A stretch of DNA of 47,142 nucleotides from Brachyspira sp. GTDB taxonomy: Bacteria; Spirochaetota; Brachyspiria; Brachyspirales; Brachyspiraceae. The stretch lies in NCBI RefSeq assembly GCF_029258575.1, contig NZ_JARHYI010000033.1, forward strand, positions 1 to 47,142. Direction: 5' to 3'. Position numbers and translations under genes: made by a program. Position 1 is the stretch's first letter, and the number at the start of each line of letters is the position of its first letter. Of the stretch, positions 17,486 through 26,482 are shown in pieces. The notes under the pieces were generated by a model that saw only the letters and a program-made list of their open reading frames with translations, did not search any database and had not been told where the DNA came from.

Positions 17486-17647
17486 AGTTTCATTTTAGTT
17501 ATATTTTTTGCTTTAATAGAAATAATAACACCCCCCTAGCTTTATTTCAATTTTATACATATTCACCGCACGCAGAGTAAAGTTAGAAATATTAATTTGA
17601 TGATAATATAATTTAAATTAAATATATGGTTTTATTTACCGTGCGTA
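17486..17647. repeat. Dispersed imperfect repeat, copy 2
   Basis: About 162 bases similar to 5671-5836. CGCACGCAGAGTAAAGTTAG is close to the centre and CGTGCG is at the end, again forming a short inverted pair (CGCACG/CGTGCG). It stops within a few bases of the stop codon of the CAP gene. Confidence 0.55.
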
Positions 17648-17651
17648 ATGT

Positions 17652-18476
17652 TTAGTCAGTGAATACCTGTACCCAATATATTCTGCCATTATACTCAAAG
17701 ACACCAATGCCTATTTTTCCAAATTTCTTTTGAAGTATATTGGCTCTATGTCCAGTAGAGTTAAGCCAAGATTTCATAACATCATCGGCATCAAATTGTC
17801 CGTTAGCTATGTTTTCTCCTGCAGTTTTATATGATATGCTGTACTCTTTTAGAACTGTTGAGAAGTCTGTACGGTTTGGTCTTGTATGCGAGAATAGTTT
17901 TATTAGTTCCTCTGCTCTTTTTTGTGCAGCTTCAGTTAATTTTTTATCAATAATTAAAGAAGATGATATGTTATTTTGTTTTCTAGCTTCATTGCATAAC
18001 TGAACAACTCTTTCTCTTTCTTTTTGTATATTCAATTCTTGTTTTACTATATTATTATTTCTTGATGCAATATAAATCATAACCCAATATTTTTGACCGT
18101 TATTTTCATATACAGAAACAGCGGCATGAGTAAAATTTTTATTTAATACCAAATTTTTCTTACTTTCTAATATTTGTTTGAATATATCTTTAGCATTCAT
18201 ATTTGCAATGATAGAACCTTCGGAATATGATGAAAACTGTATATTATTATCTTGTAATGCAGTGGATTTTTTTATTCTGTTTGCTATTTCTTTAGCTCTT
18301 TGATCTGCGGCATTTTGTAATTGAGTTTCTGTTTTATACTCGTTTAATCCTGATTTTTTTCTTTCATTATTTATTAAATTGAATATTTGATTGGCTTCAT
18401 TGTTTTGAGTGTATGATATTTGATTGAAAAGTACTAAAGTAAATAATGTTAAAAATATAATTTGAAAAAATTTCAT
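17652..18476 (-). CDS. Secreted protein with two CAP/SCP domains
   Basis: A 274-residue exported protein. Residues 1-23 are a signal peptide. About 28-145 form a degenerate CAP-like domain (IFNLINNERKKSGL, then YWVMIYIASRN) that lacks the GEN and GHR.NIL motifs. About 155-274 form a well-preserved CAP domain with FSHTRP, TAGENIANG, SWLNSTGHRANIL and GIGVFEYNGRIYWVQVF. It keeps the usual His, Glu and His positions of bacterial SCP/PR1-like proteins, whose role is generally unknown. The two domains probably arose by internal duplication with decay of the first. The gene is alone, flanked by repeats on both sides. Confidence 0.88.
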   Translation of the reverse strand: MKFFQIIFLTLFTLVLFNQISYTQNNEANQIFNLINNERKKSGLNEYKTETQLQNAADQRAKEIANRIKKSTALQDNNIQFSSYSEGSIIANMNAKDIFKQILESKKNLVLNKNFTHAAVSVYENNGQKYWVMIYIASRNNNIVKQELNIQKERERVVQLCNEARKQNNISSSLIIDKKLTEAAQKRAEELIKLFSHTRPNRTDFSTVLKEYSISYKTAGENIANGQFDADDVMKSWLNSTGHRANILQKKFGKIGIGVFEYNGRIYWVQVFTD

Positions 18477-18680
18477 TTTGAATTCCTTGAATGTATTATT
18501 TACAAAAATAATATTCTCTTATATAATTATAATACTACAAAACATAAAAACTGTTTAATTATAAAGTAAGTAAAATTTAAATTATATATATTTTATAATT
18601 AATTGATAAACAATTATTTATAGTTGATGTGATTAAGTTGTTAAAGTTTTTAAAGCTAGTTTATATTAGTAATATATTAA
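18477..18680. other. AT-rich spacer upstream of the CAP gene
   Basis: No gene or clear signal seen. It presumably carries the minus-strand promoter of the CAP gene. Confidence 0.4.
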
Positions 18681-19295
18681 AATGAATTTATTTGATTATT
18701 ATGAGCATTGAGAACATAACAAAATAATTAAGTTAGTGGAGCATTCGTTAATTTTAATTATTGATTAATTATATGCGTATGCGAACATAATAATAAAATT
18801 TAGTGATCCGAGCAGTTGATAATTTTAATTATTGATTAATTATATGCGTATGCGAACATAATAATAAAATTTAGCAAGCCGAGCAGTTGATAATTTTAAT
18901 TATTGATTAATTATAGGCGTATGCGAACATAATAATAAAATTTAGTGATCCGAGCAGTTGATAATTTTAATTATTGATTAATTATAGGCGTATACGAACA
19001 TAATAATAAAATTTAGTGATCCGAGCAGTTGATAATTTTAATTATTGATTAATTATAGGCGTATGCGAACATAATAATAAAATTTAGCAAGCCGAGCAGT
19101 CAATAATTTTAATTATTGATTAATTATAGGCGTATGGAACATAATAATAAAATTTAGTGATCCGAAGCAGCAAATAAATTTATTTATTTGCTTATTATAG
19201 GCGTAGGCGAACATAATAATAAAATTTAGTGAGCCGAAGCAGCAAATAAATTTATTTATTTGCTTATTATAGGCGTAGGCGAACATAATAATAAA
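18681..19295 (+). repeat. 71-bp tandem repeat array (eight units plus partial ends)
   Basis: The block GAACATAATAATAAAATTTA recurs at 18783, 18854, 18925, 18996, 19067, 19137 and 19209. A degenerate first copy starts at 18712, and a partial last copy at 19281. Periods are 71, 71, 71, 71, 71, 70, 72 and 72 bases. Each unit contains a hairpin with loop TTTA. Variable positions (GTGATCC, GCAAGCC or GTGAGCC) mix between units. The partial last unit runs into the RBS of the next gene. Confidence 0.95.
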
Positions 19296-19304
19296 GGAAG
19301 GAAT

Positions 19305-20864
19305 ATGAAATATATAGTAAGTTTAACAGGTGCCACAGGAAATATGGGGCTTGAAACATTAAGACAATTAATGGAAATAGAAGATATAGAAACAGTAAAA
19401 ATATTGGTTAGAAAAGAAAGTATAAAGGCATCAGAAAAATTAAAAAAGAAGTATGGTAATAGGTTAAAAGTTGTTATAGGTTATTTGTATGAGAGAGATG
19501 ACTGCGAAAAATTGATAAAAGACTGTCATTATGTACTTAATCTTGCAGCAGTAATACCTCCTAATTCTGATAAATATCCTAAACTTACACATCTTACAAA
19601 TTTTGTAGGTGTTAAGCATATAGTAGATATATTGGAAGGAATGGAAAAAGATAAGCGTCCGAAACTTGTTCATATATCAACAGTAGCACTTTATGGCAAT
19701 CGTAATGAAAAACATCCTTGGGGTAGAGTAGGGGATCCGTTATTGATAAGTTCTTATGATGTTTATTCATATTCAAAATTGAAAGGTGAGAGATATGTTC
19801 TTGATTCATCATTAGAAAATAGGGCTATAATAAGACAAACAGCAATGCTTCATGGCCGAATGCTTACTGATAATATGAGCGATGGGCTTATGTTTCATAC
19901 TTGTTATAATGCACCTCTTGAATGGGCTACTGCTAGAGATAGCGGACTTTTAATGAAAAGGATTATTGAAGAAGATATAAAAGGAAAATTGGACGATTAT
20001 TTTTGGAAGGGCTGTTTTAATTTGGGAAGTAAGGCAGAAAATAGACTTATAGGTTATGATACTTTTAATGATGGATTCAAACTTATAGGCGGTTCTACAA
20101 AAAAATATATGAAGCCTCATTGGAATGCTACAAGAAATTTCCATGGACTTTGGTATTATGACGGATATAAACTTGAAGAATTATTTTCCTATCAAAAAGA
20201 ATCTGTTACTGATTATTGGAATGAAATAGGCAAAACCCATTGGTATTATACATTCGGCAAAATAGTACCTCCTTCTTTAATATCATTCTTCGCTATACAA
20301 AGACTTTTACCTCATCCTAATTCGCCTGCATATTGGAGAAAAAACGGAGAGAAAGGAAAGATTATAGCTACATTCGGAAGTGAGGAGGCTTTTGATAATC
20401 TTCCTAAAAAATGGGAGAATTTTAATTTGCTTTTTGAAAATAAAGATTCTCAGGGTAATTATATAGATTATAAGGCTTTACTTGATATAAAAAATGCTAA
20501 ACTTCTTGATCATGGCTATGATGAAAATAAAAAAGACAGTGAAATAGATTTGGAAGATTTGAAAAAGGCTGCAGAGTTCAGAGGTGGAAAACTTTTAAGC
20601 ACTAGCATGACCAAAGGAGATTTGCATACAAAATTAAAATGGTCTTGTGCTGAAGGTCATGAATTTGAGGCTTCTCCATTTACTATAATAAAAGCTGGTC
20701 ATTGGTGCGAGGAATGTATACCTGATTATACCTGGAATTTCGATATGCTTGCTAAGAAAAATCCTTTCTTTGCTCAGGTTTGGTATGATTCGCATGAAAA
20801 AGATGAGAATATAATTTATTATTTTGATGAGGATTTCAAAGCCCATTATAAAAAGGTAGATTAA
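19305..20864 (+). CDS. Extended-SDR NAD-dependent epimerase/dehydratase with C-terminal zinc ribbon
   Basis: A 519-residue protein. Residues 1 to about 230 form an extended SDR Rossmann domain: VSLTGATGNMGLET near the N-terminus, the VLNLAAVIPPNSD region and the YSYSKLKGERYV catalytic Y-x3-K. The last third departs from the SDR fold. At about 455-495 it holds a treble-clef or zinc-ribbon-like unit with WSCAEGHEFEASP and GHWCEECIPDYTW (two CxH/CxxC pairs), more usual in nuclease-associated zinc-ribbon proteins. Start is ATG 19305, with GGAAGGA just upstream; the frame is open further up, but that part lies in the repeat array. Substrate is unknown, perhaps a nucleotide sugar. Confidence 0.8.
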   Translation: MKYIVSLTGATGNMGLETLRQLMEIEDIETVKILVRKESIKASEKLKKKYGNRLKVVIGYLYERDDCEKLIKDCHYVLNLAAVIPPNSDKYPKLTHLTNFVGVKHIVDILEGMEKDKRPKLVHISTVALYGNRNEKHPWGRVGDPLLISSYDVYSYSKLKGERYVLDSSLENRAIIRQTAMLHGRMLTDNMSDGLMFHTCYNAPLEWATARDSGLLMKRIIEEDIKGKLDDYFWKGCFNLGSKAENRLIGYDTFNDGFKLIGGSTKKYMKPHWNATRNFHGLWYYDGYKLEELFSYQKESVTDYWNEIGKTHWYYTFGKIVPPSLISFFAIQRLLPHPNSPAYWRKNGEKGKIIATFGSEEAFDNLPKKWENFNLLFENKDSQGNYIDYKALLDIKNAKLLDHGYDENKKDSEIDLEDLKKAAEFRGGKLLSTSMTKGDLHTKLKWSCAEGHEFEASPFTIIKAGHWCEECIPDYTWNFDMLAKKNPFFAQVWYDSHEKDENIIYYFDEDFKAHYKKVD

Positions 20865-20868
20865 TTTT

Positions 20869-21609
20869 ATGTATAATGATGTTATTTTATCTGATGTTAT
20901 CAAATCTTTTAATATGAATAATTTTAGTTCCATTCCTTTAGATTATTCTTGGTCTTTTTCTGATAAAACTATAAAAGATACAGCATACATTACTCATAAC
21001 TATTATACATATCCTGCCAAATTTATACCTCAATTAGTTTCAAGATTAATTAATACATATACTAATGAGAGAGAAATTATTGTTGATCCTTTTATGGGAA
21101 GCGGTACTTCTATTGTTGAGAGTCTTGTAAATAAAAGATATGCATACGGGGTTGATATAAATGAAATAGCATATCTAATATCTAAAGTGAAAAGTACTCC
21201 GCTTAATATTGAATTATTAAAAAAGGAATATTTAATACTAGAAGAAAAATTGACAAACTATAGTATTATGGTAGATAAAGATACTTTAATAAAAGCAAAA
21301 AATATTGTACCTAATAATGATAGAATAGATTGACGGTATTGCCAGATTTTTAATGAAGATATATTATTAACCGTATCTAAAGATGATTTTTTGAGCTTTA
21401 TGAAAAAATATAAGAGTCAGATTATAATACTTTGCATAAAGCTCTTAATGTATAAGATTATTGAACTTTCTTTATTAACTTCTAAAAATATTAAAGGATT
21501 AGATTATAAAGAAAATTATATCAATTACTATGTTGGTAATGATGCTGTACTTGTTTCTATATATAATGATATTAATGATAAGATAGCTATGTATATAATA
21601 GGTAAATGA
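20869..21609 (+). pseudogene. DNA methyltransferase, interrupted by a stop codon
   Basis: The first 154 codons encode the start of an N4/N6-type DNA methyltransferase. HNYYTYPAKFIPQLVSRLI precedes DPFMGSGTSIVES (SAM-binding motif I) and GVDINEIAYLISKVK. TGA at 21331-21333 then ends translation, but the same frame stays open to 21609 (RYCQIFNEDILLTVSKDDF onward). The expected SPPY-type catalytic motif is not visible in that continuation, so the gene is probably both interrupted and shortened. It begins four bases after the previous gene. Alternatively 20869-21333 may survive as a short inactive protein. Confidence 0.65.
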
Positions 21610-21715
21610 AAAATAGTGGGAATTGATGTAATAGCTTTATATAAGTATATAGGTATGCTCCATTGTGTTAGCCTAAATTAATTAAATAAAACAAATATAA
21701 ATTCGAAATAAAATT

Positions 21716-21744
21716 TTGACAAAATACTATCACTTTAGTATAAT
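21716..21744 (+). promoter_or_regulatory. Consensus sigma-70 promoter of the flavodoxin-ferredoxin gene
   Basis: TTGACA (21716-21721), a 17-base spacer and TATAAT (21739-21744), a perfect consensus. The expected start is near 21751. The leader of about 100 bases has a hairpin TACAATAT/ATATTGTA (21759-21766 with 21781-21788). Confidence 0.85.
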
Positions 21745-21852
21745 GTACAAACTATTTATACAATATTATTTTCATTAGTGATATTGTATACTTTACAAAA
21801 ATAGCAAATTAGCAAATATATTTTATTTATAATTAAATTGGGTTAATGAAAA

Positions 21853-22806
21853 ATGAATGAATATAAAAATAAAAAAGCTGTAATATACTCTTTCTCAGGT
21901 ACAGGAAACACTGAGAAGGTAGCAAGAGAATATAAAAGAATATTTGAAGAAAACAATGTTGAAACTTTATTATATAATGTAGGCGATTATTTTGATAATA
22001 TGCCTAATCCTGAAGATTATGATTATGTAGGTCTTGCTTATCCTATACATGGATTTAATGCTCCTTATCCTATTTTTGATTTGGTAAAATTATTTCCTAA
22101 ACTTGATAATAAGAAAATTTTTATCATAAAAAGTTCTGGGGAGCCTCTTACTATTAATAATATATCTTCCGAGCCAATAATGGCTAGACTTAAGCCTAAA
22201 GGTTATGTTCTTACTAATGAATATCATTATATAATGCCTTATAATATAATGTTCAGGCATACTGATGAGTTTGCTGCTAATATGTGGAAAACTGCAAAAG
22301 CATTATGTGTTATAGAGGCAAATGAGGTTTTACAAGGCAGAGAAAGTTTTTTGAAGAAATTTCCATTTGGAAGATTTATAGCGTTTTTGTTTAGAATAGA
22401 GCATCCTGCTATGAAGATTAATGGTAATTTATTTAAAGTAAAAAAGATTTGCACTCATTGTAATTTATGCGTTAAAAAATGTCCTGTTAATAATATTTAT
22501 AATGATGAAAAAGGCGATATTAAATTCAAAAATAAATGTGTTATGTGTACGAGTTGTGCATTCAGATGTCCTGTTGATGCCATCACTATAGGAATATTAA
22601 ACGGCTGGAGAGTTAATGGTATTTATAAATTTGAAAATCCTCCTAAAGCCGAGAAAAGTAAGTATGATAATTACTGTAAAAAGGCTTATGAGAGATATTT
22701 TTCTGAAGCTGATAAAAAAATACATTATTATTCTGATAATGCTAAAGAGGAATATAAACAAAAACTATATTATAAAAATATAGAAAATTACTTACTTAAT
22801 AAGTAA
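21853..22806 (+). CDS. EFR1-type flavodoxin-ferredoxin fusion protein
   Basis: A 317-residue electron carrier. Residues 8 to about 160 are a flavodoxin domain with the phosphate loop FSGTGNTEKVA and a YDYVGLAYPIHG segment. About 198-255 form a dicluster ferredoxin domain: CTHCNLCVKKCP and CVMCTSCAFRCP, the classic 2[4Fe-4S] pattern. FMN and two clusters in one polypeptide suit transfer between ferredoxin and other acceptors in anaerobes. A perfect promoter precedes it. The start is ATG 21853; an upstream ATG at 21846 is in another frame and stops after four codons. Physiological partner unknown; the oxidoreductase at 2251-5566 is a plausible donor. Confidence 0.9.
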   Translation: MNEYKNKKAVIYSFSGTGNTEKVAREYKRIFEENNVETLLYNVGDYFDNMPNPEDYDYVGLAYPIHGFNAPYPIFDLVKLFPKLDNKKIFIIKSSGEPLTINNISSEPIMARLKPKGYVLTNEYHYIMPYNIMFRHTDEFAANMWKTAKALCVIEANEVLQGRESFLKKFPFGRFIAFLFRIEHPAMKINGNLFKVKKICTHCNLCVKKCPVNNIYNDEKGDIKFKNKCVMCTSCAFRCPVDAITIGILNGWRVNGIYKFENPPKAEKSKYDNYCKKAYERYFSEADKKIHYYSDNAKEEYKQKLYYKNIENYLLNK

Positions 22807-22880
22807 ATATTATTCTAACGCTTTTTTTGAAATTTCCGAAAATGAAAAAAAACAATATAAAAAATAGTTTGGAGCGGAAA

Positions 22881-23828
22881 ATGATAAAGAAGTCTTTAGC
22901 AATATTAATAGTTATATTATTAACTTTTACAATATCATGTCGAAAACCTTCAGAAGGTAATATAGAAGATGATTATATTAATGAAATAGGGAAAGAATAT
23001 CAAAATTCATCTAGTAATGATGTTGTAGTAGAAACTAATAATGGCTTATCATCAGGCATTGATAATACTAATGGCACTAATAATAGCTTATCATCAGGTA
23101 TTGATAATACTAATGATATTTATATAGAAACAGAAAATAATAATACTCAAGTAAATAATGATAATCAATTTAATCAAAATGTTTCTCAAGAAAATAATAT
23201 ACCTGTATATACTGCAGAACCTGCTAAAAAAAGACCTTTAAAAGCTACTATAGATACTTTTTACAGTCCTTGGACTTCTAAAAATGATCCGCTAATGATT
23301 AGAGAGATAAGAGTTATGATAGCCAATAAAGAATATACTCAGGCTTTAAACTATATAAATAAATTAGACTTCAATAATTTGCCAGCTGATGTTGATATAG
23401 GACATTTATATCAATTCAAAGGTATAGTTCATTATTTCCTTTCCAAAAATGATAAATCAAATATAGCTTTAGCAGATGAATGCTTTAAAAAAGTTGAAGG
23501 CTTAACTAAAATAGAAAAATTCAAGCCTCTTTCATTATTATGGAATGGTATGTTATATCAAACTTATTCTACAGATGAAAATAAGCTTAAAGAGGCTATT
23601 ACTTTACTTGACAGAGTTATTACAGAGTATCCTAGAACTAGATTTGCTAATGATGCTGTATTCTATAAGGCTGTAACTATTAAAAAATTAGGTATGCCTG
23701 AAAATGAATATAATGATCTTTTCCTATCTATAAAAAGAGGCGGTTTTGTTGATACTTTGGTATTCTCTCAAGTTATAAATGACTATGTACCTGCTAATGA
23801 TTTAGTAGATAAAGAAATGGTTAAATAA
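22881..23828 (+). CDS. Lipoprotein with TPR-like C-terminal half
   Basis: A 315-residue probable lipoprotein. The signal sequence ends in the lipobox LLTFTISC, so Cys near residue 22 would be lipidated. An Asn/Ser-rich linker follows, containing a near-perfect duplication of about 14 residues (SLSSGIDNTN). The C-terminal half (about 145-315) is helical and TPR-like, with ALNYINKLDF, QFKGIVHYFL and RTRFANDAVFYKAVTIKKLG. This resembles the periplasmic TPR lipoproteins that assist outer-membrane assembly, but no specific family is certain. ATG 22881 has GGAG seven bases upstream; upstream in-frame ATGs have no RBS. Confidence 0.8.
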   Translation: MIKKSLAILIVILLTFTISCRKPSEGNIEDDYINEIGKEYQNSSSNDVVVETNNGLSSGIDNTNGTNNSLSSGIDNTNDIYIETENNNTQVNNDNQFNQNVSQENNIPVYTAEPAKKRPLKATIDTFYSPWTSKNDPLMIREIRVMIANKEYTQALNYINKLDFNNLPADVDIGHLYQFKGIVHYFLSKNDKSNIALADECFKKVEGLTKIEKFKPLSLLWNGMLYQTYSTDENKLKEAITLLDRVITEYPRTRFANDAVFYKAVTIKKLGMPENEYNDLFLSIKRGGFVDTLVFSQVINDYVPANDLVDKEMVK

Positions 23829-23924
23829 TTTTTACTTATTTTTATTTAATTAGTAGCTGCTTTTTTATTATATTATGGTTTTATAATTTAAATTAGACTT
23901 TAATGATTAAATGTTTTTTTATTT

Positions 23925-23964
23925 AAAAAGCGACAACTTATTTTTTATAGGCTGCCGCTTTTTT
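23925..23964. terminator. Bidirectional terminator
   Basis: AAAAAGCG pairs with CGCTTTTT (8 bp, plus two inner pairs after a mismatch), flanked by T runs on both strands. It serves the lipoprotein gene and the converging TPR gene. Confidence 0.8.
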
Positions 23965-23977
23965 ATTTTTATAAGTA

Positions 23978-25618
23978 TTATAATTTTTCTTCTTTAAGGA
24001 GATTATTGAATTGATTTCTTGAGTATACAGTTACTTTATCATTATATGAAACATAACTTTTAGCACTACTGCTCAATTTTACAGGCACTATTAAAATACC
24101 GTTTTTAGCTCCTGATTCATTAACCATCATTAAGAAATCTCTGATGATTAATTCTCCTATTTCTATTTTTTTCCATCTTTTAAAAGATATTAGAGTAGTA
24201 TCTTTTTTATTTCCTTTAGTATTATATGTGAGATAGTTAACTTCATCACCATAATCGCTTGTAGAAGCAGCATCTGTATATTCCTGTATGATAGAATGTG
24301 ATAATTTTGTGCGTATTAGATTTTGACATAGCTTTTTAAAATCTATTATATTCATATTATAAATCTTATCAACTTTTTGAACTATTTTAAGATTCATTTC
24401 ATTTGAATTAGTATTTTCTGATATTTTCAATTCATCTAATACTTTTTTAATATTTATATTATTTTGTATTTTTATTAAAGAAGTTAAGTAATTTATATCA
24501 ATAAATGATCCTTCCCATAAATCTACAGCTTTTTCCCAATTTTCTATATATTCTTTATCAACATACTTTTCATAATTATCATTTTTAGAATTATCTAATT
24601 TTATGAAATTTCTTAACTTATTAAGCTGCTCTGTAGCATTATTTATATCTGATAAATATTTAATTATATTTCCAATATTATATGAAGCGAATTCAGGTAA
24701 ATTGAGATTCTTTATATTTTGAAATAATTTTATTGATAATGATAAATCTCTCAAAAAATATGAATAGAAAGAATAATCCATAATCAAATCAGATATTTTT
24801 TTATCAGGACTAGCTATATTATATTTTTTATATAAATCATCATATAGTTCTTTAAACTTTTCATTATCAAGAATTTTATATAGTATGTGAAGATATATTC
24901 TGTCAAGGAAGAATTTATCTTTAACATTTTTATCAACAATGATTTTCTCTATAAAGCTTCTTGCAATATTTAATTCATCTGAAATCATATACATTGATAT
25001 CAAAGTACGATTTACAGAATCAATATCATTTATATTTTTTTCTTTTACAATTCTTTTTTGAAGTTCTTCCAAAAATACAATACATTTTTTATAATCTTTT
25101 GATTTGAAAAAACTGAATGCCGCCGCTTTAATAGAATCTATATCAAATTCATTTTTATTGAGTATAGCTTTATTAAAATGATCGCATGCAACTATATAAT
25201 ATCCTTCATTGCAAAGAACAGTACCAGCTTTTATATTATGAAGCATGCTTCCAGAATTTAGTTTAGCAATTTTTAGAGTATATTTGAAAGCCTCTTCTTT
25301 TTTTTCTATACTCTCATAATATTTTTCGAGTTTTAAGCATACTTCTAATTCCTCTTTTTCTTGATAAAAAGAAAGCGGAAGTAATTTTTCATACATTTCA
25401 AAAGCAATTTCAGTTTCTCCTATTTGTTCTTTGATTTTAGCCAATTGGTAAATAGATACATAATCTTTTTCATCTTCATTGATTTTATTTGTCAATTCTT
25501 CTATTTGTTTTCTGATATGTTTGTTTGAAATACCTTTTTTGTCTCTACATAAAATTTTCCTTATAATGAGAATAATTAAAATTATTAATACTGCGGATGC
25601 TGATATAATATAAAGCAT
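23978..25618 (-). CDS. Membrane-anchored TPR protein with C-terminal Mrr-like domain
   Basis: A 546-residue protein. It has one N-terminal membrane helix (MLYIISASAVLIILIILII), a basic/acidic stretch, TPR-like helices over about 45-300, and a C-terminal domain at about 440-546. The C-terminal domain follows the Mrr_cat pattern: DYGDEVNYLTY, then LISFKRWKKIEIGE and NGILIVPVKLSSSAK, ending TVYSRNQFNNLL. The usual catalytic D appears as N and the QxK motif reads SFK, so nuclease activity is doubtful. Start ATG 25618 has AGGAAAAGG at nine bases; an upstream extension to 25663 lacks an RBS. It may be a membrane-bound nucleic-acid-binding or degenerate nuclease-fold protein. Confidence 0.7.
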   Translation of the reverse strand: MLYIISASAVLIILIILIIRKILCRDKKGISNKHIRKQIEELTNKINEDEKDYVSIYQLAKIKEQIGETEIAFEMYEKLLPLSFYQEKEELEVCLKLEKYYESIEKKEEAFKYTLKIAKLNSGSMLHNIKAGTVLCNEGYYIVACDHFNKAILNKNEFDIDSIKAAAFSFFKSKDYKKCIVFLEELQKRIVKEKNINDIDSVNRTLISMYMISDELNIARSFIEKIIVDKNVKDKFFLDRIYLHILYKILDNEKFKELYDDLYKKYNIASPDKKISDLIMDYSFYSYFLRDLSLSIKLFQNIKNLNLPEFASYNIGNIIKYLSDINNATEQLNKLRNFIKLDNSKNDNYEKYVDKEYIENWEKAVDLWEGSFIDINYLTSLIKIQNNINIKKVLDELKISENTNSNEMNLKIVQKVDKIYNMNIIDFKKLCQNLIRTKLSHSIIQEYTDAASTSDYGDEVNYLTYNTKGNKKDTTLISFKRWKKIEIGELIIRDFLMMVNESGAKNGILIVPVKLSSSAKSYVSYNDKVTVYSRNQFNNLLKEEKL

Positions 25619-25721
25619 TTTAGATAACCTTTTCCTATGATAACTACATAAATAATATATCATTTTCTATATTTTTCAATCTTTATTACTTCTTTATTCT
25701 AAAAAAAATTATAGACTAAAT

Positions 25722-25765
25722 CATTAATTTAATATATTATATTATATTTATATATTAAATTAATG
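25722..25765. promoter_or_regulatory. 16-bp inverted repeat between divergent genes
   Basis: A perfect inverted repeat (25722-25737 with 25750-25765, 12-base loop) ends 11 bases before the transporter start and covers most of the spacer between the divergent TPR and transporter genes. It could be an operator or an RNA hairpin. No preQ1 riboswitch motif is seen. Confidence 0.5.
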
Positions 25766-25776
25766 GATTTTGGAAA

Positions 25777-26415
25777 ATGGAAAATATCAAAGAGAAAGAA
25801 TTCAGTATTTCATTTATTAGTATATTGCTTATTTGTTCTTATATAGCCTGCCAAATGATATCGAATATAGCAAGTGTAAAAATAGCGAATGTTTTAAATT
25901 TGGCAGTAGACGGTGGAACATTTTTATATCCTTTGGCTTTTACAATTAGGGATATGGCACATAAAACTATAGGTAAGAAAAATACTCAAAAGCTTATATT
26001 GGTTTCTGCCATTATAAATATATTTTCTCCTATATACTTTTATATGATATCTCAAATACCTGCAGATTCAACTTGGGAATTTAATGAGGCTTTTAAATTA
26101 ACATTAAGCCCTGTACTTAGAATAGCAATAGCTTCTATAGTAGCTTCTTCATTATCTGAGCTTGTAGATACTGAGATATATCATTTATTTGTTACTAAAA
26201 TTACAAAAAAATATCAATGGTTTAGAGTGCTTATTAGTAATGCATTCAGTATACCTGTTGATAATTTGATTTTTGTAGTTATAGCATTTTGGGGGGCATT
26301 GCCTTTTGATGCTTTAGTTGGTATATTTATATTTAATTTTATAGTAAAATATGCTGTTACTATTATAAGTGTTCCTATGATATATTTAGTAAAAGATAAA
26401 AATTATCATAATTAA
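25777..26415 (+). CDS. VUT/YhhQ-family queuosine-precursor transporter
   Basis: A 212-residue integral membrane protein of the VUT family (YhhQ), which imports queuosine precursors such as preQ0/preQ1. It has about six hydrophobic segments and the family's conserved VDGGTFLYPLAFTIRDMAHKT and IASSLSELVDTEIYHLF. Length is typical. The RBS is a weak GGA just before ATG. The inverted repeat upstream may control it. Which precursor is used cannot be read from the sequence. Confidence 0.85.
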   Translation: MENIKEKEFSISFISILLICSYIACQMISNIASVKIANVLNLAVDGGTFLYPLAFTIRDMAHKTIGKKNTQKLILVSAIINIFSPIYFYMISQIPADSTWEFNEAFKLTLSPVLRIAIASIVASSLSELVDTEIYHLFVTKITKKYQWFRVLISNAFSIPVDNLIFVVIAFWGALPFDALVGIFIFNFIVKYAVTIISVPMIYLVKDKNYHN

Positions 26416-26482
26416 TTAAAAGTTATTTACATAAAATAATATAATTGTTATATTTTGAATACAAAAATAGAGAGTTGATTTT

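Noticed and set aside
18681-19295. CRISPR array
   Set aside because: Units are 71 bp and directly adjacent, with no unique spacers between short repeats, and no cas genes are near.
25681-25776. PreQ1 riboswitch before the VUT transporter
   Set aside because: The short preQ1 aptamer motif (a C-rich loop with an A-rich tail) is not present; only an AT inverted repeat is visible.
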